Of a stretch of 64,000 nt of DNA, positions 52,543 to 64,000 are shown one piece after another. The position numbers were made by a program, and so were the translations under genes. This stretch comes from an uncultured Pelagibacteraceae bacterium (GTDB lineage: Bacteria > Pseudomonadota > Alphaproteobacteria > Pelagibacterales > Pelagibacteraceae), in contig CACILM010000001.1 of the NCBI GenBank assembly GCA_902587515.1, forward strand, positions 124,001-188,000, in the 5' to 3' direction. The notes below the pieces were generated by a model, which searched no databases, had not been told where the DNA came from, and saw nothing but the letters and a program-made list of their open reading frames with translations. Each line of letters begins with the position of its first letter. The stretch's first letter is position 1.

Positions 52543-53042
52543 GATTTAAATAGTCCTACTTTTAAATTTTCAGCTGTGTAAATTATTTTATCATCAGCAC
52601 TCAGAATCCCATTTGCTAAACCAACAGCAGTCCCCTCTTTTTTTAAAACTCTTTTCATATTTATTTCATAAGTCGCGATTTTAATATTTTTTAAAACTTC
52701 ACCAGTGAATTTTACAGAATTTACACCTAAAGCTCTACCTTTTCCTGGTTCACCAATCCAACCTAAATAGAACCCAACTAGTTGCCACATAGCATCAAGG
52801 CCAAGACAACCTGGCATAACTGGGTCTTTTTTAAAATGACAATCAAAAAACCATAGGTTGTCTTTGATATCAAGCTCCGCTTTAATAAAACCTTTTTTAA
52901 ATTCACCTGTATCTTTTTTTATTTCTGTAATTCTATCAAACATCAACATTGGAGGTAGTGGCAGCTTAGCATTTCCCTCGCCAAATAATTTTCCCTCTCC
53001 ACACGAAATTAGCTCATCGTAATTGTAACTATTTTTTTGCAT
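52539..53042 (-). CDS. fabA: 3-hydroxydecanoyl-ACP dehydratase/isomerase FabA
   Basis: [32 protein letters not shown]. Confidence 0.95.
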   Translation of the reverse strand: MQKNSYNYDELISCGEGKLFGEGNAKLPLPPMLMFDRITEIKKDTGEFKKGFIKAELDIKDNLWFFDCHFKKDPVMPGCLGLDAMWQLVGFYLGWIGEPGKGRALGVNSVKFTGEVLKNIKIATYEINMKRVLKKEGTAVGLANGILSADDKIIYTAENLKVGLFKS

Positions 53043-53093
53043 GACTCAGAATTGTTTTACTTGATTTAGCAAAAGTTTCATATATATTTTGTT

Positions 53094-53110
53094 TTTAGAA
53101 TGATTATAAA
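53094..53110. promoter_or_regulatory. Irr ICE-type operator upstream of irr-like gene
   Basis: TTTAGAATGATTATAAA versus ICE consensus TTTAGAA-N3-TTCTAAA (13/14). Confidence 0.65.
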
Positions 53111-53134
53111 GTAGATCAAAAAGCGAACTAAAAC

Positions 53135-53542
53135 GTGAAAAAAATAGACATTTTAAAAAAATTAAGATCTTCCGGGTTAAGACCGACTAAACAAAGAGTT
53201 GAAATAGCTAGATTTTTATTTGAAAGAGAAAAAACTTTCCATTTTACAGTTGAAAGTCTAAACAAACTTTTGACTAAAAAATCGGCTTCTAAAATTGCGC
53301 TAGCTACAATTTATAATACCGTCCACGCATTTAAAACAGCCGGACATTTAAGTGAAGTTGAAGTAAGAGGAAACAAAACTTATTTTGATACTAATGTTTC
53401 AAATCACCACCATTTTTATGATAGCGATACTTCAGAATTAATAGACATCGATGCGAATGATGTAATCATTCAAAAAATTCCAAAAGCACCAAATGGTAAA
53501 AAAATTAAGAATGTTGAGGTATTTATAAATTTGAAAAATTGA
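53135..53542 (+). CDS. irr: Fur-family iron/heme regulator, Irr-like
   Basis: RSSGLRPTKQRVEIARFLFE, IALATIYNTVHAFKTAGHLSEVEV, SNHHHFYDSDTSELIDID; divergent from fabA as in many alphaproteobacteria. GTG start. Confidence 0.8.
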   Translation: MKKIDILKKLRSSGLRPTKQRVEIARFLFEREKTFHFTVESLNKLLTKKSASKIALATIYNTVHAFKTAGHLSEVEVRGNKTYFDTNVSNHHHFYDSDTSELIDIDANDVIIQKIPKAPNGKKIKNVEVFINLKN

Positions 53543-53564
53543 CAGTTTGTCGCTTGTTTTTCAC

Positions 53565-55761
<2,197 letters not shown>

Positions 55762-55762
55762 T

Positions 55763-56404
55763 ATGGAAATTGTTAAAACACAAAACTTAGAAAAATTAAA
55801 TCAAAATATCAAAGACGATTTTTTTAAAGTTCCAAATTTGAAATTTGATATTGTTAAATTAAAAGCTGACTTAAACATTGTATTAAAAAAAAAGAAATTC
55901 AACACTCTAGGTATTAAAAATTTTGGAGCTATTTCTATAAATCAAATTCCAGGTGATAAAAATTCTACCGAAGGTCACAATGTAAGAGGCACTTACTGGA
56001 CTATACCTGATGAAAAAGGTAAAGAAGTCGAGAGAGACAAAGCTATTGATGAGTCAAAATATACTGAAATAGTTCCCGAGTTTAAAAATACATATTTTGA
56101 GGAAGTTTATAATACTTTAAAAAAACATTTTAAGCTTGGAAGAGTTAGAATATTGTTAAAAGAACCTAGATCTACTCTCAGCTGGCACAGAGATCCAGAA
56201 CCAAGACTTCATATTCCAATAATAACGAACAAAGGTTGTAGAATGGTGATTGAAGATGTTTGCAAGCACATGCCAGCCGACGGATCAGCTACTATTACAA
56301 ATAATACGAAATATCATAATTTCTTTAATGGAGGTGAACAAGATAGGATACATCTTGTGGCGTGCGTTTTAGAAAACCCGTTTAAAAATGGCAGAGTTCA
56401 ATAA
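55763..56404 (+). CDS. Aspartyl/asparaginyl beta-hydroxylase-like (2OG-Fe(II)/cupin) protein
   Basis: LSWHRDPEPRLHIPIITNKGCRMVIEDVCKHMPADGSATITNNTKYHNFFNGGEQDRIHLVACVLE. Confidence 0.65.
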   Translation: MEIVKTQNLEKLNQNIKDDFFKVPNLKFDIVKLKADLNIVLKKKKFNTLGIKNFGAISINQIPGDKNSTEGHNVRGTYWTIPDEKGKEVERDKAIDESKYTEIVPEFKNTYFEEVYNTLKKHFKLGRVRILLKEPRSTLSWHRDPEPRLHIPIITNKGCRMVIEDVCKHMPADGSATITNNTKYHNFFNGGEQDRIHLVACVLENPFKNGRVQ

Positions 56405-56630
56405 AGGAATTTATCTTACTGTAAAAGATATTTATCAAAGCAACAAAGGATCTCTTTTAAGAACCTTAATTTATACGATTGGTCACTTTTTAATTGCCAT
56501 AACAGTTTTAATGCTAATTTCTAATGTATCTTTCATGATCGCTTTAACTGATGCAATAGTTGAACCGATTGCTAACGCGGTTTGGTACTTTGTGCTAGAT
56601 AAAATCTGGACAACTAAATACAAGAAATAG
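56388..56630 (+). CDS. DUF2061 small membrane protein
   Basis: SLLRTLIYTIGHFLIAITVLMLIS...ALTDAIVEPIANAVWYFVLDKIW. Confidence 0.75.
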   Translation: MAEFNKGIYLTVKDIYQSNKGSLLRTLIYTIGHFLIAITVLMLISNVSFMIALTDAIVEPIANAVWYFVLDKIWTTKYKK

Positions 56631-56631
56631 T

Positions 56632-57075
56632 TTATAATAAACCCCACAAAATATCTTTTTTAATCCAACCTTTATATTCCTCTACACTAATCTTACACCA
56701 ATCATCTTTACACTTTTGAATTTTGCATAACCTACCTTTTTTAAGAATTGCAAAAGGCATAGAATAAATAGATGGTTTATTAAAAATTAATACGTCGTCT
56801 TCAATTGTAATGGCTGCTTTTTTTTTTGACAATTGTGAAATATGAATCCAGCCAGTATTATTTTCATGATCTCTTATTTTTCGAAAATTTTCAAATTCAT
56901 CTTGTATTAGAACAGGTAAAAATTTTTTGTTATAAAATAACTTAATAGGGTATTCAAAAGATGGCCCCTGTCTAAGGTTTACTTTATCGTTTCTCAACGT
57001 TAAAAAATATTCATTTGCAAAAAGATTTTGGAATAAAAAATAAAAAATAAAAATAATGAAACTAATTTTTAACAT
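56632..57075 (-). CDS. SH3-domain periplasmic protein
   Basis: Signal peptide; LRNDKVNLRQGPSFEYPIKLFYNKKFLPVLI...NNTGWIHISQL; second SH3-like repeat. Confidence 0.85.
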   Translation of the reverse strand: MLKISFIIFIFYFLFQNLFANEYFLTLRNDKVNLRQGPSFEYPIKLFYNKKFLPVLIQDEFENFRKIRDHENNTGWIHISQLSKKKAAITIEDDVLIFNKPSIYSMPFAILKKGRLCKIQKCKDDWCKISVEEYKGWIKKDILWGLL

Positions 57076-57812
57076 CTATTTTTACAATGAGGGTTGAATG
57101 ATAATTTTACTTTTCTTAAATTTATCTTAATTGAGTCAAAAATCATCATTTGATTATCTAAACTATTCTTAAAACCCAGAATTGTTTTTAAAACTTCATT
57201 TGCTTGTAGTGATCCCAAAATTCCTGCAACTGGGGAGAAAATTCCATCTGTTTCACAATTTCTTTCCAATATAGGCATATCTGGCATAAAACATCTGTAG
57301 CAAGATACTTTCTTTTTAAAGTCAAATTTGTATAAGTGACCATCAAATTTACTGATTGCAGCAGAGATAAGTACTTTTTTCATTTTTTTACATTCATCAT
57401 TAATTAAGTATCTTGTCTCAAAATTATCTGTTCCATCACAAATTATATCAAAATCTTTGATTGTTGATTTAATATTCTTTGAAATTATCTTTTTTTTAAA
57501 AATTTTAATTCTAATTTTATTATTTATTCTATTAATACTATATTTAGCCTGGTCAACTTTATATTTACCTATATCGTTAGTGGTAAATAACGTCTGTCTA
57601 TTTAAATTACTAATTTCAATTTTATCTGGATCTGCAATTCCTATGGTTCCTACTCCAGATGTCGCTAAGTAAGTTAAAAGTGGGCAACCCAAACCTCCAA
57701 TACCAATTATTAATACTTTAGCATTAAGTATTTTTTTTTGTCCAGCTACTCCAACATTTTTAAGAATTATTTGTTTTTCAAACCTTTTAAAATCTTTTAA
57801 TCCTAATTGCAT
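57069..57812 (-). CDS. HesA/MoeB/ThiF family adenylyltransferase
   Basis: AKVLIIGIGGLGCPLLTYLATSGVGTIGIADPDKIEISNLNRQTLF; CYRCFMP. Confidence 0.92.
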   Translation of the reverse strand: MQLGLKDFKRFEKQIILKNVGVAGQKKILNAKVLIIGIGGLGCPLLTYLATSGVGTIGIADPDKIEISNLNRQTLFTTNDIGKYKVDQAKYSINRINNKIRIKIFKKKIISKNIKSTIKDFDIICDGTDNFETRYLINDECKKMKKVLISAAISKFDGHLYKFDFKKKVSCYRCFMPDMPILERNCETDGIFSPVAGILGSLQANEVLKTILGFKNSLDNQMMIFDSIKINLRKVKLSFNPHCKNRC

Positions 57813-57815
57813 ATA

Positions 57816-58256
57816 CTATTTCAATCCAGTAGATCCAAAGCCACTAGTTCCTCTATCTGAATCATCTAGACTATCTACTTCCTTAAACTTAGCTTTAACT
57901 ATAGGACACAATACCATTTGAGCGATGCGTGCGCCTCTCTCAACAATAAAAGTCTTATTACTCAAGTTTATTAATATCACTTTTAATTCACCTCTATAAT
58001 CGGCGTCTATTGTACCTGGTGAATTAAGGACTGATATCTGACTTTTAGCAGCCAATCCTGATCTTGGTCTAATTTGTATTTCAAAATTTTTGGGTATAGA
58101 CACTGATATACCAGTTGGAATTATTGATGTTTTTCCTGGCTCAATTTTTATTTGTTTTTCAACATTAGCTGAAAGATCCATTCCTGATGAACCTTTAGTC
58201 TCGTATTTAGGAAGCTCGATATTTTTTGATAGTCTTTTAATTAAAACTTCTGTCAT
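57816..58256 (-). CDS. dut: dUTP pyrophosphatase
   Basis: YETKGSSGMDLSAN, IRPRSGLAAKS, VLNSPGTIDADYRGELKV, RGTSGFGSTG. Confidence 0.97.
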   Translation of the reverse strand: MTEVLIKRLSKNIELPKYETKGSSGMDLSANVEKQIKIEPGKTSIIPTGISVSIPKNFEIQIRPRSGLAAKSQISVLNSPGTIDADYRGELKVILINLSNKTFIVERGARIAQMVLCPIVKAKFKEVDSLDDSDRGTSGFGSTGLK

Positions 58257-59466
58257 TAATTAAGAGTTTATCTAAGACTATTTCTGCAATTACATTTGCG
58301 ATAAAACTTTTTTTATTTTTTTTTATTACTTTTGTTTCTCCTGAATTACTAATTATCGAAACTCTATTATAATCTGAATTAAGTCCGCTATCTTTTTTAG
58401 AAACATCATTAACAACTATTAGATCACAATTTTTTTGTCTTAATTTAGAAAATGCATTTCTATTTAAATTTTGGGTTTCTGCTGCAAATCCGATTACTAA
58501 GCTTGGCCTATGTTTATTGTTCTTGCCAAGAAATTCTAAGATGTCTCTATTTCTCTCTAATCCAATCGATTTAAAATTTATATTTTCTTTTTTAATTTTG
58601 ATCTTGCTTTTTTTAATTGGCTTAAAGTCTGCTACAGCAGCTGTACATATCGCAATATCTACTGGCAAACATTTTTTTACCTCTTCAAACATCTCATCTG
58701 CTGTGATTATTTTTTTTGTTTTAATATCTTTACTAGAAGAAAGGTGTGAGGGTCCTGTAATTAAAGTTGTCTTTATACCTAACCTGCTTAATGCTTCAGC
58801 TATTTCAAATCCTTGCTTACCACTTGACTCATTTGAAATATACCTAACTGGATCTAAGTACTCCCTTGTTGGTCCAGCTGTTACTAAGGCTTTTAGATTT
58901 TTACTTTTGATAATATTTTTTTTATTAAAATATTTTTTAATAAAAGAGTAAATTTGCCTTGGACTCGACATTTTGCCCTCACCATATTCTCCACAGGCCA
59001 TTTCACCTTTTTCTGGTCCTACAAAAAAATAACCATAATCCTTTAAAATTTTTACATTTTGTTGTGTTGCTTTGTGCATCCACATTCTCACATTCATAGC
59101 AGGAACTAATAAAATATCTTTATTTGACGCTAAAATTACTGTAGTTGCTAAATCTTCCGCTTTTCCAAGGCTTAACTTTGTCATAAAGTTTGCAGTTGCA
59201 GGCAATATAATTATTAAGTCGGCCCATCTAGACAATGAAATATGATCTATTTCCATCTCAGATTCCTTGTCAAAAATATTCTCAAAAGTCTTACTTTTCG
59301 TTAAAGTAGAAATAGATAGAGGAGTGACGAATTCTTTACCACTTTTAGTTAATATAACTTTAACCTCATTGTCATTTTTTTTAAGCAATCTTATCAAATC
59401 TAAAGATTTATAGGCTGCAATACCTCCACCAATGATTATTAAGATCTTTTTATTTTTTAAAGTCAT
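58237..59466 (-). CDS. coaBC: Bifunctional phosphopantothenoylcysteine decarboxylase/synthase
   Basis: KILIIIGGGIAAYKSLDLIR, LVPAMNVRMW, VTAGPTREYLDPVRYISNESSGKQG. Confidence 0.96.
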   Translation of the reverse strand: MTLKNKKILIIIGGGIAAYKSLDLIRLLKKNDNEVKVILTKSGKEFVTPLSISTLTKSKTFENIFDKESEMEIDHISLSRWADLIIILPATANFMTKLSLGKAEDLATTVILASNKDILLVPAMNVRMWMHKATQQNVKILKDYGYFFVGPEKGEMACGEYGEGKMSSPRQIYSFIKKYFNKKNIIKSKNLKALVTAGPTREYLDPVRYISNESSGKQGFEIAEALSRLGIKTTLITGPSHLSSSKDIKTKKIITADEMFEEVKKCLPVDIAICTAAVADFKPIKKSKIKIKKENINFKSIGLERNRDILEFLGKNNKHRPSLVIGFAAETQNLNRNAFSKLRQKNCDLIVVNDVSKKDSGLNSDYNRVSIISNSGETKVIKKNKKSFIANVIAEIVLDKLLINDRSFN

Positions 59467-59472
59467 ATGTAA

Positions 59473-61038
59473 TTAAAATACTAATAGAAAGACAATTACA
59501 ACACCAAAAAAACTAATAACTATATTATTTCTAAAGTTTTTAATCTTCATTTGTTCTAATTCTAAATTTTTATTTGTTCCAATAGCTAAATTTAAATTTC
59601 CATCAGCCATTAACTTAAGAGCATAATCAGCTCTATCCATTAATTCTGGAAGATCCGGTATTCTTTTTAAAATTTCAGATGAAGTATTGATTGCTGTGTC
59701 TATTGTGGATTTTGGACTCTTAACATTTTTTAGCCAATCTTCTAAGACCGGTCTAGATACCTCCCAAATATTTGTTTCAGGATAAAGTCTTCTTGCAACT
59801 CCTTCAACTACTACCATTGTTTTTTGTAACAAAAGAAGCGGGGGCTGAGTAGGCATATTAAACTTCTCTGTGATCTCAAATAGTTGAGCCAACAGATTTC
59901 CACCTGAAATGTCTTTGATAGACTGTCCAAAAATAGGCTCTCCTACAGATCTTAAGGCCTGAGCAAATTCTTCTTTTGAGGCGCCCTTAGGGACAAGGCC
60001 AGCTTGAAAATGGACTTCAGCAACCTTAACGTAATCTCTTTTAATAAAACCATATAAAATTTCAGCTAAAAATTTTCTATTATTTTTATCTAAGCGTCCC
60101 ATAATACCAAAATCAACTGGGATTATATTTCCTTTAGAATCTACAAATAAATTTCCTTGATGCATATCACCATGAAAAAATCCATCTCTTACTGCTTGTG
60201 TTAAAAATGATTGTATTAAGTTTTCCGCTAGTTTCTTAAGATCTATTTCTAGATCATTAATTTTTTGAATTTCACGTATAGAAACACCTTCGACTTTATC
60301 CAACGTTAATATTTTTTTAGTTGTATAGTTCCAATAAATTTTTGGAACAATAAATCCTTGGTCATTTTTGGTATTTTCATAAAGTTCATTGGCTGCAGCA
60401 GCTTCAAATCTTAAATCCATTTCTATATTTGTTATTTCTCTTAACAAATGCACAACTTCAACTAATTTTAATCTCTTTGCTTTTGTAATAGTATTTTCAA
60501 CTATATAAGCAAACAACATTAAAGCATCTAATTCTTCATTAAACAATTTTTCTATATCAGGTCTTAATATTTTGATCGCAACTTGTTTTTCCTGTTCTTC
60601 ATGTTTAATTTTAGCTAGATGTACTTGGGCTATAGATGCTGCAGCTATAGGCTCACTTAATTCCTGAATATCTTTAAAATAGTTCTCTCCAATTTCTTTT
60701 TTAATTATTTTTTTTGCATCGTGTAAATCAAAAGCAGGAACTTTGTCCTGTAATTTTTCAAGAGATTTTGCGAGTTCCTCGCCGATAATATCAGGCCTTG
60801 TAGCTAAAAACTGACCTAATTTTATAAAGGTCGTTCCCATTCCTTGAAGGGCAACACAAAGTTTATCACCAGAGGATTTTTGATTATCCTGCAGATTTGA
60901 GCTTGCACCAATCGAAATGAAATTAAAAAATAAATTTATAATTGTTGGTAATTGATGTATTTCATTTATTGTCGTAACTGCTCCAGAGGTAGAAAATTTT
61001 CTGGCTATTTGGAACAATTTAAAAACCCTTTTTAACAT
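59473..61038 (-). CDS. ubiB: Ubiquinone biosynthesis kinase-like protein UbiB
   Basis: LGMGTTFIKLGQFLATRPD-type KxGQ motif (MGTTFIKLGQFLATRPDIIGEE), AAASIAQVHLA, GFFHGDMHQGNLFV. Confidence 0.95.
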   Translation of the reverse strand: MLKRVFKLFQIARKFSTSGAVTTINEIHQLPTIINLFFNFISIGASSNLQDNQKSSGDKLCVALQGMGTTFIKLGQFLATRPDIIGEELAKSLEKLQDKVPAFDLHDAKKIIKKEIGENYFKDIQELSEPIAAASIAQVHLAKIKHEEQEKQVAIKILRPDIEKLFNEELDALMLFAYIVENTITKAKRLKLVEVVHLLREITNIEMDLRFEAAAANELYENTKNDQGFIVPKIYWNYTTKKILTLDKVEGVSIREIQKINDLEIDLKKLAENLIQSFLTQAVRDGFFHGDMHQGNLFVDSKGNIIPVDFGIMGRLDKNNRKFLAEILYGFIKRDYVKVAEVHFQAGLVPKGASKEEFAQALRSVGEPIFGQSIKDISGGNLLAQLFEITEKFNMPTQPPLLLLQKTMVVVEGVARRLYPETNIWEVSRPVLEDWLKNVKSPKSTIDTAINTSSEILKRIPDLPELMDRADYALKLMADGNLNLAIGTNKNLELEQMKIKNFRNNIVISFFGVVIVFLLVF

Positions 61039-61743
61039 CTAAATTTTCCAACCTGAGTGAATTGCTGATATTCCATTAGAAACATTTCTATATTCTACAT
61101 TGGAAAAACCGTTATCTTTAATTAATTTAGCTAATTCTTCTTGATTGTAAAATTTATCAATACTTTCAATTAAATATTCATAAGGTTTATTTGAACCAAC
61201 TATCAATTTACCTATGAATGGAATAGTTTTTGAATATTGCTTGTAAAGATATTTTAACAACTCATTATCAATTTTTGAAAATTCTAAGCACATAAAACGA
61301 CCCCCTGGCTTTAATACTCTTAAGGCTTCTTTTAAAACATTATTAATATCCGAAACATTTCTTATTCCATAACTTATAGAGTAATAGTCGAAAGTATTAT
61401 CTTTGGTTGGAATTTTTTCAGCTGGGGCTTTTATCCATTTGATATTGTTGTATTTTTTTAATCTTTTTTTACCTTGATTTAACATCTGAGAATTAGGCTC
61501 AATACAAGTAATTTGTCCTATTTTTTTTGTTTTTTTTGAAAATAGTTTTGCTATATCTCCAGTTCCTGAAGCAACATCAATTAATTTTGTTTCAGGCTGA
61601 GGATTCATCCAATCAATAAATTTTTCTTTCCAAGCTCTGTGTATCCCCAGTGACATTATATCATTCATTAAATCATATTTTTTATGAACTTCTGAAAATA
61701 CAGAATTGACTAATTTATTTTTATCTTGAATAGTACTTTTCAT
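61039..61743 (-). CDS. ubiE: Demethylmenaquinone/ubiquinone methyltransferase UbiE
   Basis: YDLMNDIMSLGIHRAWK, DVASGTGDIA, SYGIRNVSDINNVLKEALRVLKPGGRFMCLEFS. Confidence 0.96.
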   Translation of the reverse strand: MKSTIQDKNKLVNSVFSEVHKKYDLMNDIMSLGIHRAWKEKFIDWMNPQPETKLIDVASGTGDIAKLFSKKTKKIGQITCIEPNSQMLNQGKKRLKKYNNIKWIKAPAEKIPTKDNTFDYYSISYGIRNVSDINNVLKEALRVLKPGGRFMCLEFSKIDNELLKYLYKQYSKTIPFIGKLIVGSNKPYEYLIESIDKFYNQEELAKLIKDNGFSNVEYRNVSNGISAIHSGWKI

Positions 61744-61754
61744 ATTAGAATTAT

Positions 61755-62624
61755 ATGCCAGAATTACCTGAAGTTGAAGTTGTTAAAAGGTCCTTAGAGA
61801 GGAATATACTAAATTTGATTATCAAAAAAGTAAAAATCAACGATGCTAATCTAAGATATAAAGTAGATAAAAATGGAATATCAAAATTAAAAGGAAAAAA
61901 AATCACAAAAATCAAAAGAAAATCAAAATTTCTGATATTTGAAATAGGAAAGACTTACAAAATGTTAGTACACCTTGGAATGACAGGAAAATTTTTTTTT
62001 ACGGATAATAAAGACAATAAATTTAAAACAAGCTTCTATTATTTTTTAGATTATAAAAAAGATCGGAAACACGATAGAGTAATATTTATTTTAAATAAAA
62101 AGCATAAATTAATTTATAATGATGTCAGAAAATTTGGTTTCATCAAGATATATAGTTCAAACCAAATAACAAAATCACAACATCTTACACATTTAGGACC
62201 AGAGCCTCTTGAAAAAAATTGGAATTTTTCGTATCTCAAAAAATATCTAGTTGGAAGAGAAAGATCAATCAAGAATATTCTAATGGATCAAAAATGTGTA
62301 TCTGGTTTAGGAAACATTTACGTAAACGAAATTTTGTTCCTTTCTAGGATAAAACCATCTCGTAAAGCTGCTAAACTTAAAAATTTTGAAATAGAAAGAA
62401 TTATCAAATTTTCGAAGAAAATTTTAAAAAATTCGATAAAACTTGGCGGATCAACAATCAAAGATTTTTCTAGTGAAAATGGAAAAAAAGGGGTCTTTCA
62501 ACAACATTTTAAGGTTTACGGTAGAGAAAATCAGAATTGTTCTAATGTAGATTGCAACCTCAGAATAATTAGAACATTAATATCCAATCGAGCAACATTT
62601 TTTTGCAAAAAATGTCAAAAATAA
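61755..62624 (+). CDS. mutM: Formamidopyrimidine-DNA glycosylase
   Basis: MPELPEVEVVKRSLE, LGPEPLE, VSGLGNIYVNEILFLSRIKPSRKA, C-terminal zinc finger. Confidence 0.97.
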   Translation: MPELPEVEVVKRSLERNILNLIIKKVKINDANLRYKVDKNGISKLKGKKITKIKRKSKFLIFEIGKTYKMLVHLGMTGKFFFTDNKDNKFKTSFYYFLDYKKDRKHDRVIFILNKKHKLIYNDVRKFGFIKIYSSNQITKSQHLTHLGPEPLEKNWNFSYLKKYLVGRERSIKNILMDQKCVSGLGNIYVNEILFLSRIKPSRKAAKLKNFEIERIIKFSKKILKNSIKLGGSTIKDFSSENGKKGVFQQHFKVYGRENQNCSNVDCNLRIIRTLISNRATFFCKKCQK

Positions 62625-62629
62625 TAAAG

Positions 62630-62658
62630 TTGACCGTAATTATTTGGCCATATATACA
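62630..62658 (+). promoter_or_regulatory. Sigma70-type promoter for rpsT
   Basis: TTGACC-N17-TATACA; -10 ends 10 nt before rpsT ATG. Confidence 0.65.
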
Positions 62659-62668
62659 ATCCTAAAAA

Positions 62669-62920
62669 ATGCCAAACACAAAATCAGCTATTAGGCGAGT
62701 GAGAAGAGTAAAAAAACAAACCGCAGTCAATAGGATAAGAAAAAGTAAGTATAAAAACGCCGTTAAAAATATGGAAAGCTTTCTTAAATCAAAAGAAAAG
62801 GAAAAAGCAAAAAAATATTTTCCAAAATTTCAATCAATTCTAATGCAGGTTGCTAAAACCGGCATTATTAACAAAAAAACAATTTCTAGAAAAATCTCTA
62901 GAGTATCAAAAAAAATTTAA
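62669..62920 (+). CDS. rpsT: 30S ribosomal protein S20
   Basis: MPNTKSAIRRVRRVKKQTAVNRIRKSKYKNAVKNME. Confidence 0.96.
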   Translation: MPNTKSAIRRVRRVKKQTAVNRIRKSKYKNAVKNMESFLKSKEKEKAKKYFPKFQSILMQVAKTGIINKKTISRKISRVSKKI

Positions 62921-63028
62921 TTTTATAAAACAATTAAAAGTTGATTATAATTTTTAATTTTAACTACATTAAGTTGTAATAAACAAAATATAGTATTTAA
63001 AATTTTTACAAATTTTTTTAAGAAAAAT

Positions 63029-63068
63029 AATTCTATTTTGACGATAGTCGTACAACCTAAATAGAATT
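63029..63068. other. Nested inverted repeat in the rpsT-dnaA intergenic region
   Basis: AATTCTATTT ... AAATAGAATT (10-bp arms) enclosing ACGA-TAG-TCGT; followed by T-rich tract. Confidence 0.5.
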
Positions 63069-63148
63069 TTATTTTTAATTACAACCTCTACATAGTTGCA
63101 AAAAATTTTTAAAAAGAGTTTAAAGGATTCTCTTTAAGAAAATACCAA

Positions 63149-64000
63149 ATGGATAAAATTAATACAAAAAAGAATAATATTTATGTTTCAGAAGAAGAAA
63201 AAACACTTGTATGGGACGATATTCAAACATCATTTAAAAAAACCTTTGGTAATGAAATTTATAACAGTTGGCTTCAAAAAATATCTTTAGTCAAAGAATA
63301 CAATGATTATCTAATATTAGGAGTACCCACTAGGTTTTTTAGGGATTGGATAGTTTCAAGATATTTAGACAAAATTCTGGAACAAGTTAAAGGTTTTAAA
63401 CTAAGCTTAAATAGAATTGAATTTAAAATAATTGATGAAGTAAAACAAAGCCAAGAGTTTATAAAAATAAACGAACTTAATAAAGTTACTGAAATAAAAG
63501 ACTCAATACTGAACTATAATAGGTTAAATCCAAACCTAAATTTCGAAAATTTCATACAGGGCAAAAGCAATGACATAGCCTTATCCTACTCGAAAAAGGT
63601 TTGTGAGCACATTTCAAGATACAACCCTCTTTATATTTGTGGTGGTGTTGGACTAGGAAAGACCCATTTACTCAATGCTATTGGTTTAGCTTTACAAAAT
63701 GAGAATAACGTAATGTTTATATCAGCCGAAAGGTTCATGTATCATTTTATTAAATCTATAAAGAAAAACGATATGGTAAATTTTAAAGATTTTTTCAGAA
63801 AATCCTCAGTTTTCATTATTGATGATATTCAATTTATAAGTGGAAAAGAAAGTTTACAGGAAGAATTTTTTCATACTTTCAATAGTTTAATGGATAAAGG
63901 TTCCCAAATAATAATATCTTCAGACAGGTCTCCCGCGAAATTAGACAAAGTTCAGGATAGAATTAAATCGAGATTATCAGGAGGTTTAGTAGTTGACATA
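63149..64000 (+). CDS. dnaA: Chromosomal replication initiator DnaA (truncated by window end)
   Basis: Manual translation MDKINTKKNNIYVSEEEKTLVWDDIQTSFKKTFGNEIYNSWLQKI...; NPLYICGGVGLGKTHLLNAIG Walker A; IIDDIQFISGKE. Confidence 0.96.
   Translation, partial: MDKINTKKNNIYVSEEEKTLVWDDIQTSFKKTFGNEIYNSWLQKISLVKEYNDYLILGVPTRFFRDWIVSRYLDKILEQVKGFKLSLNRIEFKIIDEVKQSQEFIKINELNKVTEIKDSILNYNRLNPNLNFENFIQGKSNDIALSYSKKVCEHISRYNPLYICGGVGLGKTHLLNAIGLALQNENNVMFISAERFMYHFIKSIKKNDMVNFKDFFRKSSVFIIDDIQFISGKESLQEEFFHTFNSLMDKGSQIIISSDRSPAKLDKVQDRIKSRLSGGLVVDI

Overview
This AT-rich, very gene-dense window looks like the chromosome of a streamlined alphaproteobacterium. A SAR11/Pelagibacterales-like identity is inferred from gene content, order and composition; no database search was run. 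It is mostly a housekeeping backbone: hisE(partial)-HIT-GNAT / lolA-ftsK / ubiH-like-mnmE-mnmG-rsmG-parA-parB / holA-lptE-leuS / porin / nth / dapB / dnaJ-dnaK-grpE / rdgB / rsmI / maeB / murJ-trpS-nfu / fur-miaB-phoH-ybeY-lnt-metK-nusA-infB-rbfA-rpsO-pnp / fabI-fabB-fabA / irr-katG / dut-coaBC-ubiB-ubiE / mutM / rpsT-dnaA(partial). I saw no rRNA, tRNA, CRISPR array, transposase or prophage. The items most worth a second look are: (1) two near-perfect Irr 'ICE'-type operators (TTTAGAAnnnTTATAAA), one before an irr/fur-family gene and one before katG, followed by a 2OG-oxygenase-like gene and a DUF2061 gene; (2) a 35-aa TTG-started ORF, absent from the ORF track, that carries the ArfA ribosome-rescue signature; (3) a second unlisted ORF, a 56-aa membrane protein between dnaJ and dapB; (4) two parS-like sites inside rsmG, next to parAB; (5) a nusA-pnp operon that apparently lacks trmB, rimP, ylxR and truB at their usual positions, with a terminator-like hairpin just before the nusA Shine-Dalgarno; (6) several divergent gene pairs whose start codons abut or overlap (CATATG, ATGCAT, a 32-nt overlap), leaving no room for conventional promoters; (7) a bidirectional terminator that also encodes the C-terminus of the convergent gene.
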